NCBI GenBank assembly: GCA_017478225.1
Contig: JAFVDX010000009.1
Span: forward strand, 1-64,000
DNA length: 64,000 bases
DNA from: Paludibacteraceae bacterium
GTDB lineage: Bacteria > Bacteroidota > Bacteroidia > Bacteroidales > Paludibacteraceae
Direction of reading: 5' to 3'
The notes beneath the pieces were generated by a model. It was not told the DNA's origin. It searched no databases and saw nothing but the letters and a program-made list of their open reading frames with translations. Below, one piece after another: positions 33,414-43,038 of this stretch. Every line of letters starts with the position of its first letter. Position 1 is the stretch's first letter. Both the position numbers and the translations under genes were made by a program.

Positions 33414-36230
33414 TTATTTTGCCGGTTCCATAACTACTTCAAATACATTGCCTGCATCAACAAGTTTCTTGAGCGTCTGCTGAACCGTCTCGGCAGTAAT
33501 TGCATTAATAGCATTTTTATAATCGGTCAGATAATTGATTCCATAGCGATAGTACTCAGGTAATATTGTATTATCCCAATAACCATTTTTCTCCATATCC
33601 TCTTCCAAATCTTTTAGCATCGACTCTTTAGCCTTGCTTAGATCTTCTACAAGCGGACCATTTTCTATTATTGTATTTACCTCCTGATAAATAATATCCA
33701 TAAGTTTTGCCTCTTTCTCAGGATCAGTATCAAATTGCATAAGAAGTACTGCCCTGCCTATTGGCAAACGCTGCATATATCCACTAACACCAACCCCATA
33801 GGTACCACCTTCGCGTTCTCTAATTGACTCCAAATAACGCATATCAAGCACCCTACCTATCACATCCATATTTAAGTCACCGGCAAGAGTATATTCTGTC
33901 GGGGCCCAGAACTGAATACGATTAGTTGTCTGATGTATTTGCATCTTTCTCTCAAAATAATTCTTTAGACTTCCCTTAGGAGAACGAACACCATTATCTT
34001 TATAGTGCTCCATTGCTTTCTTGGATGTTTTCGTCTTCAATCCACCAAGCCATTTGGTTACTACATTCAATGTCTGAGGTGCATACGGATCTATATTTCC
34101 AGTAAACACAAATGTAAAATCAGCAGGGTTTTTGAAGCGTTCTTTAAATATATCGTATGCTCTCTGAGGATTTATTTTCTTTATCGTCGTTGTATCCCAA
34201 AGAATAGTTCTTGCTGAATGATCAGATGCCATCATACTAACAGAATCACGGAATACAGCCTTAGGATTACTATCTTTATTTCTAAGCGAGGTCTCAAGCA
34301 TAGACAACAGAGTTGCTGTTGCTTGCTCATCTAACCTTGGTGCCGTAAAATACAAATAAGTTAGTTGTAATAGTGTTTCAAAATCCTTCACAGTACTCGA
34401 TCCATCAATTGTTTCGCTGTAGCCGTTTATAGACGGACTGACAGAAACTCTTTTTCCTGTTAAGGCTTTTTGAAGTTGAATATTATTAAGATTACCCAAA
34501 CCACTATAAGCCACTATCGTCGTTGCATATTGTGCTGATGGTATATCTGCTATATTTTCTATCAATGACAAACCACCTTCGGAATATGCACTCATCAATA
34601 TCTCGTCTTGCTTGAATTCTGTTGGCTTAAATATAACTTTAATACCATTTTTCAATTTCCACTCGACTGTTCCCAGTGTTGAGTTCTTAGTTATTTTCTT
34701 CACCTTACCTGCTTTTGGTGCCTTCTCTACAAGTGTAAGATTTATATCTTCTGCCTTAGGTGCTTCTATCTCTTCATCTTTTACATCTTTAAATATTTTC
34801 AGAATTTCCTCTTTAGTTGGGACTATAACACCATCTTTTTCAGGAGCAGTAAAACTAATGATAACATTTTCGTCTGTTATATATTGTTTAGCGGTTTGAT
34901 TTATAGCATCTAAAGTAAGTGCAGGGAGCAATTGTTTTACAAAATTGTATTCCCACTCTATACCTGGTATGGGTTCTCCATCAAGATAATTGCGTATATA
35001 CTCTTGCGTATAATTTATATTTCTTACAGAATTGCGTTCATTATAACTTTTCTCATACGATGCCAACATCTCAGTCTTAACTCGCTCAAGTTCATCGGCA
35101 GTAAAGGCATATCTTTTCATCTTTTCTAATTGAGTAAGCAGCGAATGATATGCTTCTTTTTCCTTTCCATGTTTACTTATAACTATACCGATGAATGCGT
35201 CCTTATTTTTTACTATTTCAGTATAACCACAACCGCCACCTATAAAAGCCGCATTGGGGTCTTGAGCAAGTTCTTCAAATCGATTGTCCATCATTGAGGT
35301 TATTAAACCATTCACTACATCTTGAATATAATCCAAGTTAGTCCCTTTCATATTTTCGGGCAATTCTTGTTTCTTGAAGTCTATTCTAATTCGAGTATAT
35401 TGTGCTTCTTCATCGGTAACTACAGCCACTATCGGCTCTTTGTTATCTTCTACTCCATATATTGGTCTTTCGCCACGATTATCCCTTGGCGGCACATCTG
35501 CCCATAGTTCCTTGATTTTATTTTCCACATAGTCAACATCTATATCTCCTACAACCACAATTGCCTGCAAATCGGGTCCGTACCATTTATGATAATATGC
35601 CCTCAATTCGTCATACTTAAAATTATTGATAACAGCAGTATCACCTATAACATCCCTTTTGGCATATTGGCTACCGGGGAACATTAGCGGATTCATTTTG
35701 CTCCACATACGCCTTTCTGCCGACGCACGAGTGCGCCATTCTTCACGAATAACTCCTCGCTCTGCATCAATCTCATCACCTTCCAACAATAATGAATGAG
35801 ACCAATCGTGCATAACAAGCAAGGCGGAATCTATTATGCCTTGTCTAATAGTTGGCACCTCTGACAAGCGATACACTGTTTCATCAAGAGAAGTATAGGC
35901 GTTGATATTTCCTCCAAAATTTACTCCTATTGATTCAAAATAATTGATTATACCCTTTCCGGCAAAGTGTTCTGTTCCATTAAATGCCATGTGCTCAAGA
36001 AAATGTGCCAAACCATTTTGGTTATCTTCCTCAAGTATTGCACCTACTGCCTGAGCAATATGGAATTCGGCTCTTTGTTTTGGCAATTCGTTATGACGAA
36101 TATAATAAGTCAATCCATTATCCAACTTACCTATCCTTACATTATTATCAATAGGTAATTTTTCAACTTGTTGTCCTAATACTGCTATAGCGATAAAGCA
36201 CACAATAGCAAAAATCATTGTCCTTTTCAT
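33414..36230 (-). CDS. M16 family zinc metalloprotease, two-module
   Basis: A 938-residue protein with a signal peptide (cleavage after Gly19). The inverted zinc motif HFLEH is at 76-80 (His76, Glu79, His80) with a downstream glutamate in the DAERGVIREEWR region near 158-170. Two M16 repeats follow, the second starting near residue 525 and lacking the zinc motif, as in PqqL-like proteins. It degrades peptides in the periplasm or at the outer membrane. It lies between cysS (31 bp) and the fumarase gene (18 bp). Confidence 0.93.
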   Translation of the reverse strand: MKRTMIFAIVCFIAIAVLGQQVEKLPIDNNVRIGKLDNGLTYYIRHNELPKQRAEFHIAQAVGAILEEDNQNGLAHFLEHMAFNGTEHFAGKGIINYFESIGVNFGGNINAYTSLDETVYRLSEVPTIRQGIIDSALLVMHDWSHSLLLEGDEIDAERGVIREEWRTRASAERRMWSKMNPLMFPGSQYAKRDVIGDTAVINNFKYDELRAYYHKWYGPDLQAIVVVGDIDVDYVENKIKELWADVPPRDNRGERPIYGVEDNKEPIVAVVTDEEAQYTRIRIDFKKQELPENMKGTNLDYIQDVVNGLITSMMDNRFEELAQDPNAAFIGGGCGYTEIVKNKDAFIGIVISKHGKEKEAYHSLLTQLEKMKRYAFTADELERVKTEMLASYEKSYNERNSVRNINYTQEYIRNYLDGEPIPGIEWEYNFVKQLLPALTLDAINQTAKQYITDENVIISFTAPEKDGVIVPTKEEILKIFKDVKDEEIEAPKAEDINLTLVEKAPKAGKVKKITKNSTLGTVEWKLKNGIKVIFKPTEFKQDEILMSAYSEGGLSLIENIADIPSAQYATTIVAYSGLGNLNNIQLQKALTGKRVSVSPSINGYSETIDGSSTVKDFETLLQLTYLYFTAPRLDEQATATLLSMLETSLRNKDSNPKAVFRDSVSMMASDHSARTILWDTTTIKKINPQRAYDIFKERFKNPADFTFVFTGNIDPYAPQTLNVVTKWLGGLKTKTSKKAMEHYKDNGVRSPKGSLKNYFERKMQIHQTTNRIQFWAPTEYTLAGDLNMDVIGRVLDMRYLESIREREGGTYGVGVSGYMQRLPIGRAVLLMQFDTDPEKEAKLMDIIYQEVNTIIENGPLVEDLSKAKESMLKDLEEDMEKNGYWDNTILPEYYRYGINYLTDYKNAINAITAETVQQTLKKLVDAGNVFEVVMEPAK

Positions 36231-36261
36231 TGTTCTTTATAGTTTAGAATTTAGAAATATA

Positions 36262-37722
36262 TTATAAACTCCATTCATACCCATCTTTGGTATCTTTGAT
36301 ATTAAAACCAAGTTGAGTAAGTTTATTTCTTATCATATCAGATTTTGTCCAATCTTTTTCTTTTTTTGCTTCGAGCCGCATATCAAGCAACATATCCACT
36401 GCTCCCTTATATGCCGTTTCATTAGTATTTGAAGTATTATTAGTAGTCATTCTGAGTCCTAAAATATCCTCAACAAAAAGTTTCCACACTCCTTGTAATT
36501 CTTTCAAGTCTGTTTCGGATATAGTGCCATTACCATCAAATATAGTATTTATTGCTCTTGCAGAATCAAAGAGATGGGAAATGACAATGGGCGAATTCAA
36601 GTCATCAGCCATAGCCTCCTCACATCTTTCTCTCAATCCTTTAACATCCACAGTGCTGACTGCCGAGGGCTGCAATTTGGCAAGCCGCGAGTAGGTTTCT
36701 TGCAGTCTTGCCAATCCTTTTTCAGCCGCTTCAAGTGCTTCGGACGAGAAGTCAACCGTAGAACGATAATGAGCCATGAGAATGAAGAAGCGGATAGTCA
36801 TCGGTGAAAATGGTTTACTGAGCAATGGATGAGTACCGGTAAAGAATTGCTCTAAAGTGATGAAATTACCATAACTCTTACCCATCTTTTTACCGGCAAT
36901 AGTAATCATATTATTATGCATCCAATAGCGAACTGAATCATGACCTAATGCAGCACATGATTGTGCTATTTCCGCTTCATGATGAGGAAACATGAGGTCC
37001 ATACCACCTCCGTGTATATCAAATTGCTCACCAAGATATTTTGTACCCATAGTAGAACATTCCAAATGCCACCCGGGGAATCCCTCTGACCAAGGCGATG
37101 GCCAGTGCATAATATGCTCAGGAGTAGCCTTCTTCCATAAAGCGAAATCATAAGAGTGATGCTTTTCTTGCTGACCATCTAAGTCGCGAGTTTCTGCATA
37201 TAATTCCTCTATATTTCTGCCAGATAACTTGCCATAATGGAAATCTTTGGCATATTTCTCCACATCAAAATACACCGACCCTTCTGATTCATAAGCATAT
37301 CCGGCATCAAAAATCTTTTTTATAAACTCTATCTGCTCTATAATATGCCCTGATGCATGTGGCTCTATTGAAGGGGGAAGTACATTAAGAGCCTCCATAT
37401 CATGGTGATACCTATTGAGATAATATTGCACAACCTCCATAGGTTCTAACTGCTCAAGCCTTGCTTTCTTTGCAATTTTATCCTCTCCCTCATCAGCATC
37501 ATGCTCCAAATGACCAACATCAGTAATATTTCTAACATAGCGCACTTTATAGCCCAAATGAGTAAGATAACGAAAAAGCAAGTCAAAGGTTATTGCAGGC
37601 CGGGCATGACCTAAATGAGCATCACCATACACTGTCGGACCACAAACATACATTCCTACATGCGGTGCGTTAAGTGGTACAAATTCTTGTTTTGTTCTGG
37701 TTAAGGTGTTGTAAATTTGCAT
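36262..37722 (-). CDS. cysS: Cysteinyl-tRNA synthetase
   Basis: A 486-residue class I synthetase. The zinc cysteine Cys27 ([15 protein letters not shown]), the HLGH form of the HIGH motif at 36-39, the [14 protein letters not shown] block with its [17 protein letters not shown] region and the KMGKS form of KMSKS are visible. It charges tRNA-Cys. The ATG is at 37720-37722. No canonical promoter is seen in the 64-bp gap behind rluD. Confidence 0.97.
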   Translation of the reverse strand: MQIYNTLTRTKQEFVPLNAPHVGMYVCGPTVYGDAHLGHARPAITFDLLFRYLTHLGYKVRYVRNITDVGHLEHDADEGEDKIAKKARLEQLEPMEVVQYYLNRYHHDMEALNVLPPSIEPHASGHIIEQIEFIKKIFDAGYAYESEGSVYFDVEKYAKDFHYGKLSGRNIEELYAETRDLDGQQEKHHSYDFALWKKATPEHIMHWPSPWSEGFPGWHLECSTMGTKYLGEQFDIHGGGMDLMFPHHEAEIAQSCAALGHDSVRYWMHNNMITIAGKKMGKSYGNFITLEQFFTGTHPLLSKPFSPMTIRFFILMAHYRSTVDFSSEALEAAEKGLARLQETYSRLAKLQPSAVSTVDVKGLRERCEEAMADDLNSPIVISHLFDSARAINTIFDGNGTISETDLKELQGVWKLFVEDILGLRMTTNNTSNTNETAYKGAVDMLLDMRLEAKKEKDWTKSDMIRNKLTQLGFNIKDTKDGYEWSL

Positions 37723-37786
37723 ATATTTTAATTTTTATATTCTCAAAAAGGCGATTTTATCGATTATTTTATAACAAATAGAATCT

Positions 37787-38818
37787 TTATCTATAATTTT
37801 GTGTATACGTTCTCCACTTGTCTATTAATGCAGCAAAATCATCTGCCCATGGAGAATCAAAATACATATTTTCTTTAGTCTTAGGATGTACAAAACCGAG
37901 TGTTTTGGCATGTAAAGCCTGTCGAGGACATATTTGAAAACAATTATTGATATATTGTTTGTATTTCTGTGTAGGTAATCCTTTCAAAATCTCGGTTCCA
38001 CCGTACTTTTCATCGCCAAAAAGCGGATGACCAATGTGCTTCATGTGCACTCTGATTTGGTGCGTTCTGCCTGTTTCTAACTTGCATTCAACTAAACTTA
38101 CATACGGAAATCTCTCCAAAACCTTCCAATGGGTTATAGCCTCTTTTGCCAAAGGATTTTCTTCAATGTCCCACACCCTGTATATTGTTCTGTCTCTATT
38201 ATCTCTCCCCAAGGCCCCCTCTATTGTTCCACTTTCCTCTTGAAAAGTTCCCCATACCAATGCATTATAACTTCGTTGGGTTGTATGTTCAAAGAACTGA
38301 TGTGCCAAATTTGCTTTTGCTTCCGGCGTTTTTGCTATAAGTAGCAAGCCGCTGGTATCTTTATCTATTCTATGAACTAAACCAATATCAGGATTATTTA
38401 TATCAAATTTACTATCGTTTCTGAAATAATAAGCCAACGCATTAAGCAATGTACCATTCCAATTCCCATGCCCAGGATGAACTACCAAACCGGCCTGCTT
38501 ATTTATTACCATCAACTCTTCGTCCTCATATACCACATTTATAGGGATCTCTTCTGCCTGTATCGTCAAATCATGTGGTGCATGACTTAAAAGTACTTGA
38601 ATCACATCCAATGGTTTCACCTTATAATTAGACGCGACCGGTTTACCATTAGCCCACACATTGCCGGCATCTGCGGCTATTTGTATTCGGTTGCGCGAGG
38701 TAGAAGGCATGTGTTGAGCAAGATATTTATCAACACGGATTGGCGTTTGACCTTTATCAACCTCCGAGCGATATCGCTCAAAAAGTTCATTGGATTCTAT
38801 CAATTGTTCTTCAAGCAC
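37787..38818 (-). CDS. rluD: RluD-type 23S rRNA pseudouridine synthase
   Basis: A 343-residue protein from a GTG at 38816-38818; no ATG is available near the S4 domain. The S4 domain covers about 26-85 and the catalytic motif HRIDKDTSGLL is at 149-159 (Asp152). VVHPGHGNWNGTLLNAL precedes it, as in RluD. It makes pseudouridines in helix 69 of 23S rRNA. It follows the PASTA gene by 16 bp, an arrangement suggesting one transcript. Confidence 0.92.
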   Translation of the reverse strand: MLEEQLIESNELFERYRSEVDKGQTPIRVDKYLAQHMPSTSRNRIQIAADAGNVWANGKPVASNYKVKPLDVIQVLLSHAPHDLTIQAEEIPINVVYEDEELMVINKQAGLVVHPGHGNWNGTLLNALAYYFRNDSKFDINNPDIGLVHRIDKDTSGLLLIAKTPEAKANLAHQFFEHTTQRSYNALVWGTFQEESGTIEGALGRDNRDRTIYRVWDIEENPLAKEAITHWKVLERFPYVSLVECKLETGRTHQIRVHMKHIGHPLFGDEKYGGTEILKGLPTQKYKQYINNCFQICPRQALHAKTLGFVHPKTKENMYFDSPWADDFAALIDKWRTYTQNYR

Positions 38819-38834
38819 AATAAAGAATTATAAA

Positions 38835-39641
38835 TCAGAAGAATTCCTCTTCATCGTAGTTGTTTTGTTTATAGGCTTTTGTAGTATCTTGCGAGAGGTA
38901 TAAATCAATATGTGAGCCTTCAACCACCCACCTTCCTCCTTCCGGCTGTTGCATATAAATATATGTAGAATCCGTTTGAGAAGGGTCATCATAATTAACT
39001 GCTCCAACAATAAGCCGCGCACCAAGCAAAATTTGCCGTGCTTCGCTGAGCGACCTACCCGTTAAAGTCGGCACATAAACCTGCTCAGTGCCTTTTCCAT
39101 ATCCTACTACCAAGATCACTTTACTTCCTTCCGGCAACCGAGTTCCTGCTTCTATACGCTTACCATCACTCTCAACCGCCAGAACCAAATCTCTATATTC
39201 CGACGGCTCATAGCGCACATCAGCCACTTCAATATTCAGGGCTTGTAGAGCAGCACGCGCCTGACGATAAGAAATATCATTCAAATCAGGTATAGGAACT
39301 TGCTTTATAGAATTAGCATTTATAATTACATACACAGGTCTGCCTGATTTAACCAACGCTCCTTCCGCAGGATTTTGTTCCACTATGGTACCAAATGGCA
39401 CACGAGTGGTATAAGTAGAATCTATTACCTGCAATCCTATATTTTGTGTCTGCAAAGTAATTTCCGCTTCATCCACATACATACCACATACATTGGGCAC
39501 TTCATATTCTTTGCCATGCTCTGTATAATTATTTAGCCACTTGAACACTCCCCATATAATCAACAGACCTACTAAAAAAGCAAGCAAAAACATTTCTAAA
39601 ACAAAAGCCACATTAGTTTTCAAAAAGTCTTTGAGTTTCAT
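38835..39641 (-). CDS. PASTA-domain membrane-anchored protein
   Basis: With the ATG at 39639-39641 it has 268 residues; the frame is open further upstream, but that part holds the promoter. One membrane helix (about 11-33) is followed by three PASTA domains (about 46-110, 113-180, 187-255), each with the VPxxxGxxxxEA-type start and a GxxV-type turn. There is no kinase domain, unlike PknB-type proteins. PASTA domains bind peptidoglycan or act as stalks; the role here is unknown. It starts the PASTA / rluD pair. Confidence 0.9.
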   Translation of the reverse strand: MKLKDFLKTNVAFVLEMFLLAFLVGLLIIWGVFKWLNNYTEHGKEYEVPNVCGMYVDEAEITLQTQNIGLQVIDSTYTTRVPFGTIVEQNPAEGALVKSGRPVYVIINANSIKQVPIPDLNDISYRQARAALQALNIEVADVRYEPSEYRDLVLAVESDGKRIEAGTRLPEGSKVILVVGYGKGTEQVYVPTLTGRSLSEARQILLGARLIVGAVNYDDPSQTDSTYIYMQQPEGGRWVVEGSHIDLYLSQDTTKAYKQNNYDEEEFF

Positions 39642-39662
39642 ACGCACTAATTTATCAGCCTG

Positions 39663-39694
39663 CAAATTTACGATATTTTTTTCACTCTCACAAA
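39663..39694 (-). promoter_or_regulatory. PASTA-rluD promoter
   Basis: Minus strand -7 TAAATTTG (39663-39670), 20-bp spacer, -33 TTTG (39691-39694), 21 bp before the ATG. It sets the start of the PASTA gene. Confidence 0.87.
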
Positions 39695-39734
39695 TAAGCA
39701 CAAAGCCCTCACATGATGCCGAATAGTTAATAAA

Positions 39735-39766
39735 TTTGTACAATTAAGAAAAAGATATTAACTTTG
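39735..39766 (+). promoter_or_regulatory. Promoter of the TPR/PD40 gene
   Basis: Plus strand -33 TTTG (39735-39738), 20-bp spacer, -7 TAACTTTG (39759-39766). The -7 box ends 4 bp before the GTG start, so the mRNA should be leaderless. Confidence 0.87.
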
Positions 39767-39770
39767 CAGT

Positions 39771-41174
39771 GTGAAAAAATGCACTTTTCTGATATTAGTT
39801 GTTCTTATCGGCTGCGGGATAGGTTTTTCTCAGACAGCCCAAAAAGCCGATGAGTTGTTTCAAAACAAGCAGTACAACGAGGCTTTTGAAGCATATAAGA
39901 ATCTGCTAAAAAAACAGCCTAAAAGCACTCTGTTTCTCTATAGATATGCCCGTTGTGCTGATGAAATTGGACAAAAACAAATTGCCATCGAACACTTTTT
40001 ACTTGCCGGTGAAAAATACCCACTGCGCAATTTTTATCTTGCTGAAATTTATTTTGACGAATATCAATTTGACAACGCCCTTGAATACTATAATAAGTAC
40101 TTGCTCGCCATAAACGAGGATAACGAAAAATACGAATATGTAAATAACCAAATTACTACTGCACAGAAAGGTTCAAGATACTTAAAAAGAGTGGAAGACA
40201 TACAGATTGTTGATAGTATTCGCATCCTTAAATCCAACTTTTTAAACGAATATAATCTATCAGAAGAATCAGGTTCACTTACATACTCAAACCTCGCTGT
40301 GTGCTATACCAACCAACGAGGAGAGAGAAAAATCAAAGCAGCAATATCACAAGACGCCTCAAATAATATCGATAGTATTAATCATTCCATCTTTAACCTT
40401 GTAATATGCCAAAAACTTATGGACGAATTTTCAGAATGTGACACGCTCAAAGATGGCATTAACTCCAATTTCAACGAGAATTTTCCATTTCTTTTGTCTG
40501 ATGGTATCACCCTCTATTTTGCATCAGACCGTCCTGAAGGATTAGGTAAATATGACATTTATATGACACGCTACAACTCTGTTACCGACTCATACTTAAC
40601 CCCGGAAAACATAGGAATGCCATTCAACTCACCCGCCAACGACTATATGCTTGCTATAGACGAAACGCAAAACATCGGCTATTTCTTAACCGACCGCCGT
40701 TGCTCACCAGATAGCGCGATGTTATATAAATTTATACCAAACAACTCTACTCAAATTATTCGTAATCAAAGCGAAGAGTATATTCGTTTAGCAGCACAAA
40801 TGAAAGCATATAGAACTACTAACCGAGTACAACCTCTTGTTGCCAATGTAAACAAGCAAGAGACTAAAAACAGCCAATTGCAGAAAACGATATTCTTTGT
40901 TCTTGCAGATACTATCGCCTACCATAGCCTCTCTGAATTTAGGTCGATAGACGCTAAGATTTTATACGAAGAATGTATGGAATTGGAGACACAACAAAAT
41001 GAAGAAAGGAACCAATTACTATCTATGCGAAAAGCATATAGAGAAGCATCAGATGAAGAGAAAACTACGATGAAAGCGGCGATAAATCAATTAGAAAAGA
41101 AATGTAGGGCACATAAAGGAGAGATGTTAGCAGCACTCAATAAAGTAAGACAAATAGAAATTAAAACATATTAA
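39771..41174 (+). CDS. Secreted TPR / PD40-like repeat protein
   Basis: A 467-residue protein starting at GTG (39771-39773) with a signal peptide (KKCTFLILVVLIGCGIGFSQ). TPR units cover about 21-130. A PD40/WD40-like propeller segment follows, with DGITLYFASDRPEGLGKYDIYM pattern near 244-265 and GMPFNSPANDYMLA near 282-295. A charged coiled-coil-like region lies near 395-460. Related TPR-PD40 proteins occur with OmpA domains in gliding/type IX modules, but no OmpA domain is seen here. It stands 19 bp before deoD. Confidence 0.8.
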   Translation: MKKCTFLILVVLIGCGIGFSQTAQKADELFQNKQYNEAFEAYKNLLKKQPKSTLFLYRYARCADEIGQKQIAIEHFLLAGEKYPLRNFYLAEIYFDEYQFDNALEYYNKYLLAINEDNEKYEYVNNQITTAQKGSRYLKRVEDIQIVDSIRILKSNFLNEYNLSEESGSLTYSNLAVCYTNQRGERKIKAAISQDASNNIDSINHSIFNLVICQKLMDEFSECDTLKDGINSNFNENFPFLLSDGITLYFASDRPEGLGKYDIYMTRYNSVTDSYLTPENIGMPFNSPANDYMLAIDETQNIGYFLTDRRCSPDSAMLYKFIPNNSTQIIRNQSEEYIRLAAQMKAYRTTNRVQPLVANVNKQETKNSQLQKTIFFVLADTIAYHSLSEFRSIDAKILYEECMELETQQNEERNQLLSMRKAYREASDEEKTTMKAAINQLEKKCRAHKGEMLAALNKVRQIEIKTY

Positions 41175-41193
41175 CCTTATAATTATTTTAGTC

Positions 41194-41901
41194 ATGAACA
41201 ACACACCAACTCCCCATATTGGGGCAAAACTTGGCGATATTGCCAAGACAGTAATTATGGCGGGTGATCCGCTGAGAGCCAAATTGATGGCAGAGCGTTA
41301 TCTTGAAAATCCTGTACTTTTTAATAATGTTCGCGGGATGTTGGGATATACAGGTAAACACAATGGTAAAGAAGTGAGCGTAATGGGGCATGGTATGGGT
41401 ATTCCTTCAATAGGAATATATACCTATGAATTATTCAATTTCTATGGAGTAGAAACCATTATTCGCGTTGGTTCGTGCGGTAGTCGCCAAATGTATGTCA
41501 ATCTTGGTGATTTGGTAATTGCCCAGGGCTCATGCACCGACTCAAGTTATGCTCAACAGTACAACTTAAACGGCACATTTGCACCTATTGCTGATTTTGA
41601 CCTTTGCCGTCGAGCTGCCGATGCTTGCGAAAAATTCGGTTATAAATACCATGTAGGAAATGTATTCTCTGCTGATAGTTTTTATTGCGAAGACGAGCGT
41701 AAGGCTAATTGGACTAAGATGGGAGTATTAGCCGATGAAATGGAGGCACCTGCACTTTATATGAACGCAGCAAGATTAGGAAAGAAAGCATTGGTCATTT
41801 GCACCGTAAGCGACCATATTCTTACCGGTGAAGCCACAACTGCAGAAGAGAGACAAAACACATTTACAAAAATGATGGATGTTGCATTCTCACTTATTTG
41901 A
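41194..41901 (+). CDS. deoD: Purine-nucleoside phosphorylase, DeoD type
   Basis: A 235-residue protein of family length with the usual pattern: TPHIGAKLGDIAKTVIMAGDPLRAK at the start, HGMGIPSIGIYTYEL at about 69-83, the phosphate-site RVGSCGS near 91-97, and DEMEAPALYMNA plus CTVSDH with the catalytic Asp near 204. It phosphorolyses purine nucleosides. A terminator follows immediately. Confidence 0.96.
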   Translation: MNNTPTPHIGAKLGDIAKTVIMAGDPLRAKLMAERYLENPVLFNNVRGMLGYTGKHNGKEVSVMGHGMGIPSIGIYTYELFNFYGVETIIRVGSCGSRQMYVNLGDLVIAQGSCTDSSYAQQYNLNGTFAPIADFDLCRRAADACEKFGYKYHVGNVFSADSFYCEDERKANWTKMGVLADEMEAPALYMNAARLGKKALVICTVSDHILTGEATTAEERQNTFTKMMDVAFSLI

Positions 41902-41914
41902 TAATAACAATGTT

Positions 41915-41945
41915 GTAGAGCCTTTAACATAAGGCTCTACTTTTT
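41915..41945 (+). terminator. deoD terminator
   Basis: A perfect 10-bp stem GTAGAGCCTT / AAGGCTCTAC (41915-41924 and 41931-41940), loop TAACAT, followed by five T. Confidence 0.93.
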
Positions 41946-41959
41946 AATTATATTTTACT

Positions 41960-42940
41960 ATGAATTTTGACTCTTTGCTAACCAACCCATGGATATTGGT
42001 TCTTGCGCTAATATTCGGTTTTGTATTTTTAGTTTTCGGTGCCGACGGCTTAGTTAATGGCGCCTCCGGACTTGCTAAACGCTTTGGAGTAAGCAATCTT
42101 GTAATTGGTATGACGGTTGTTGCTTTTGGCACAAGCATGCCCGAATTTGTAGTAAATATGTTCTCAGTGGCAGAAGGGTCAACAGACTTAGCACTTACCA
42201 ACATTCTGGGAAGCAATATAATAAATATCTTTATAATACTCGGACTGACCGCTATAGTCTATCCTATCTCATCCACTAAACAAACAAGAGATTTTGATAT
42301 CCCTCTTACTATAATCGCCGGATTCATAGTCTTTGTTTTTGTCGCAATCACACTACCATTCGAACAAGAGAGAGGTTTGTCCAGATTAGGTGGAATAATT
42401 CTTCTACTTATTTTTGTTATTTTTATGGCACATAATGTAAAATATGCCAAACAAGGTACTGCGGAGCAACAAGATTTTCAACCTATGAAAATTTGGAAAG
42501 CACTGTTATATATATTCTTTGGACTTGTAGGATTGGTAGTAGGAGGCGAAATGATAGTAAAAAGCGCAGTTAAGATGGCACAAGATTTAGGGGTAAGCGA
42601 TGCAATAATAGGTCTAACTATTGTGGCACTTGGCACCTCACTCCCGGAATTAGCAACATCTGTTATTGCTGCATTCAAACATAATTGTGATTTAGCATTA
42701 GGTAATGTAATAGGAAGTGTATCATTCAATGTGTTTTTTGTTTTAGGAGCAAGTGCAGTTATTATTCCCCTTCCGGCATACATAGGCATAGAACTGGATA
42801 GTATTATGGCAACGTCCGGCGCAGCACTTGTTTGGCTATTTATCAAAACCAATAAAGAGCGCCAACTCAAACGATGGCACGGACTCGTTTTCTTGCTTAT
42901 CTATGCTGCATATCTCACCTACAGATTAATGAGTCTATAG
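41960..42940 (+). CDS. Ca2+/Na+ antiporter (CaCA family, YrbG-like)
   Basis: A 326-residue protein with about ten membrane helices and the two inverted alpha repeats of the family: GMTVVAFGTSMPEFVVNMFS (about 50-69) with GSNIINIF, and GLTIVALGTSLPELATSVIA (about 214-233) with GSVSFNVFF. These hold the ion-binding Glu and Asn. It exchanges calcium or another cation for sodium or protons. It has no obvious own promoter after the deoD terminator, though the 14-bp gap leaves little room, so readthrough is likely. Confidence 0.94.
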   Translation: MNFDSLLTNPWILVLALIFGFVFLVFGADGLVNGASGLAKRFGVSNLVIGMTVVAFGTSMPEFVVNMFSVAEGSTDLALTNILGSNIINIFIILGLTAIVYPISSTKQTRDFDIPLTIIAGFIVFVFVAITLPFEQERGLSRLGGIILLLIFVIFMAHNVKYAKQGTAEQQDFQPMKIWKALLYIFFGLVGLVVGGEMIVKSAVKMAQDLGVSDAIIGLTIVALGTSLPELATSVIAAFKHNCDLALGNVIGSVSFNVFFVLGASAVIIPLPAYIGIELDSIMATSGAALVWLFIKTNKERQLKRWHGLVFLLIYAAYLTYRLMSL

Positions 42941-42988
42941 TACTCACTTCTATATCTTCTGCTACAATTAATCAGAAGCAGTCAAACA

Positions 42989-43019
42989 AAAAAGCAGAGA
43001 AACAAAATCTCTGCTTTTT
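42989..43019. terminator. Bidirectional terminator between the antiporter and malY-like genes
   Basis: A perfect 12-bp stem AAAAAGCAGAGA / TCTCTGCTTTTT with an AACAAAA loop lies between convergent genes; it has T runs in both directions. Confidence 0.93.
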
Positions 43020-43038
43020 AAGTATTCTGATTCATATA

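Noticed and set aside
39642..39743. 34-codon N-terminal extension of the PASTA protein
   Set aside because: It covers a perfect promoter; the ATG at 39641 begins a normal membrane anchor.
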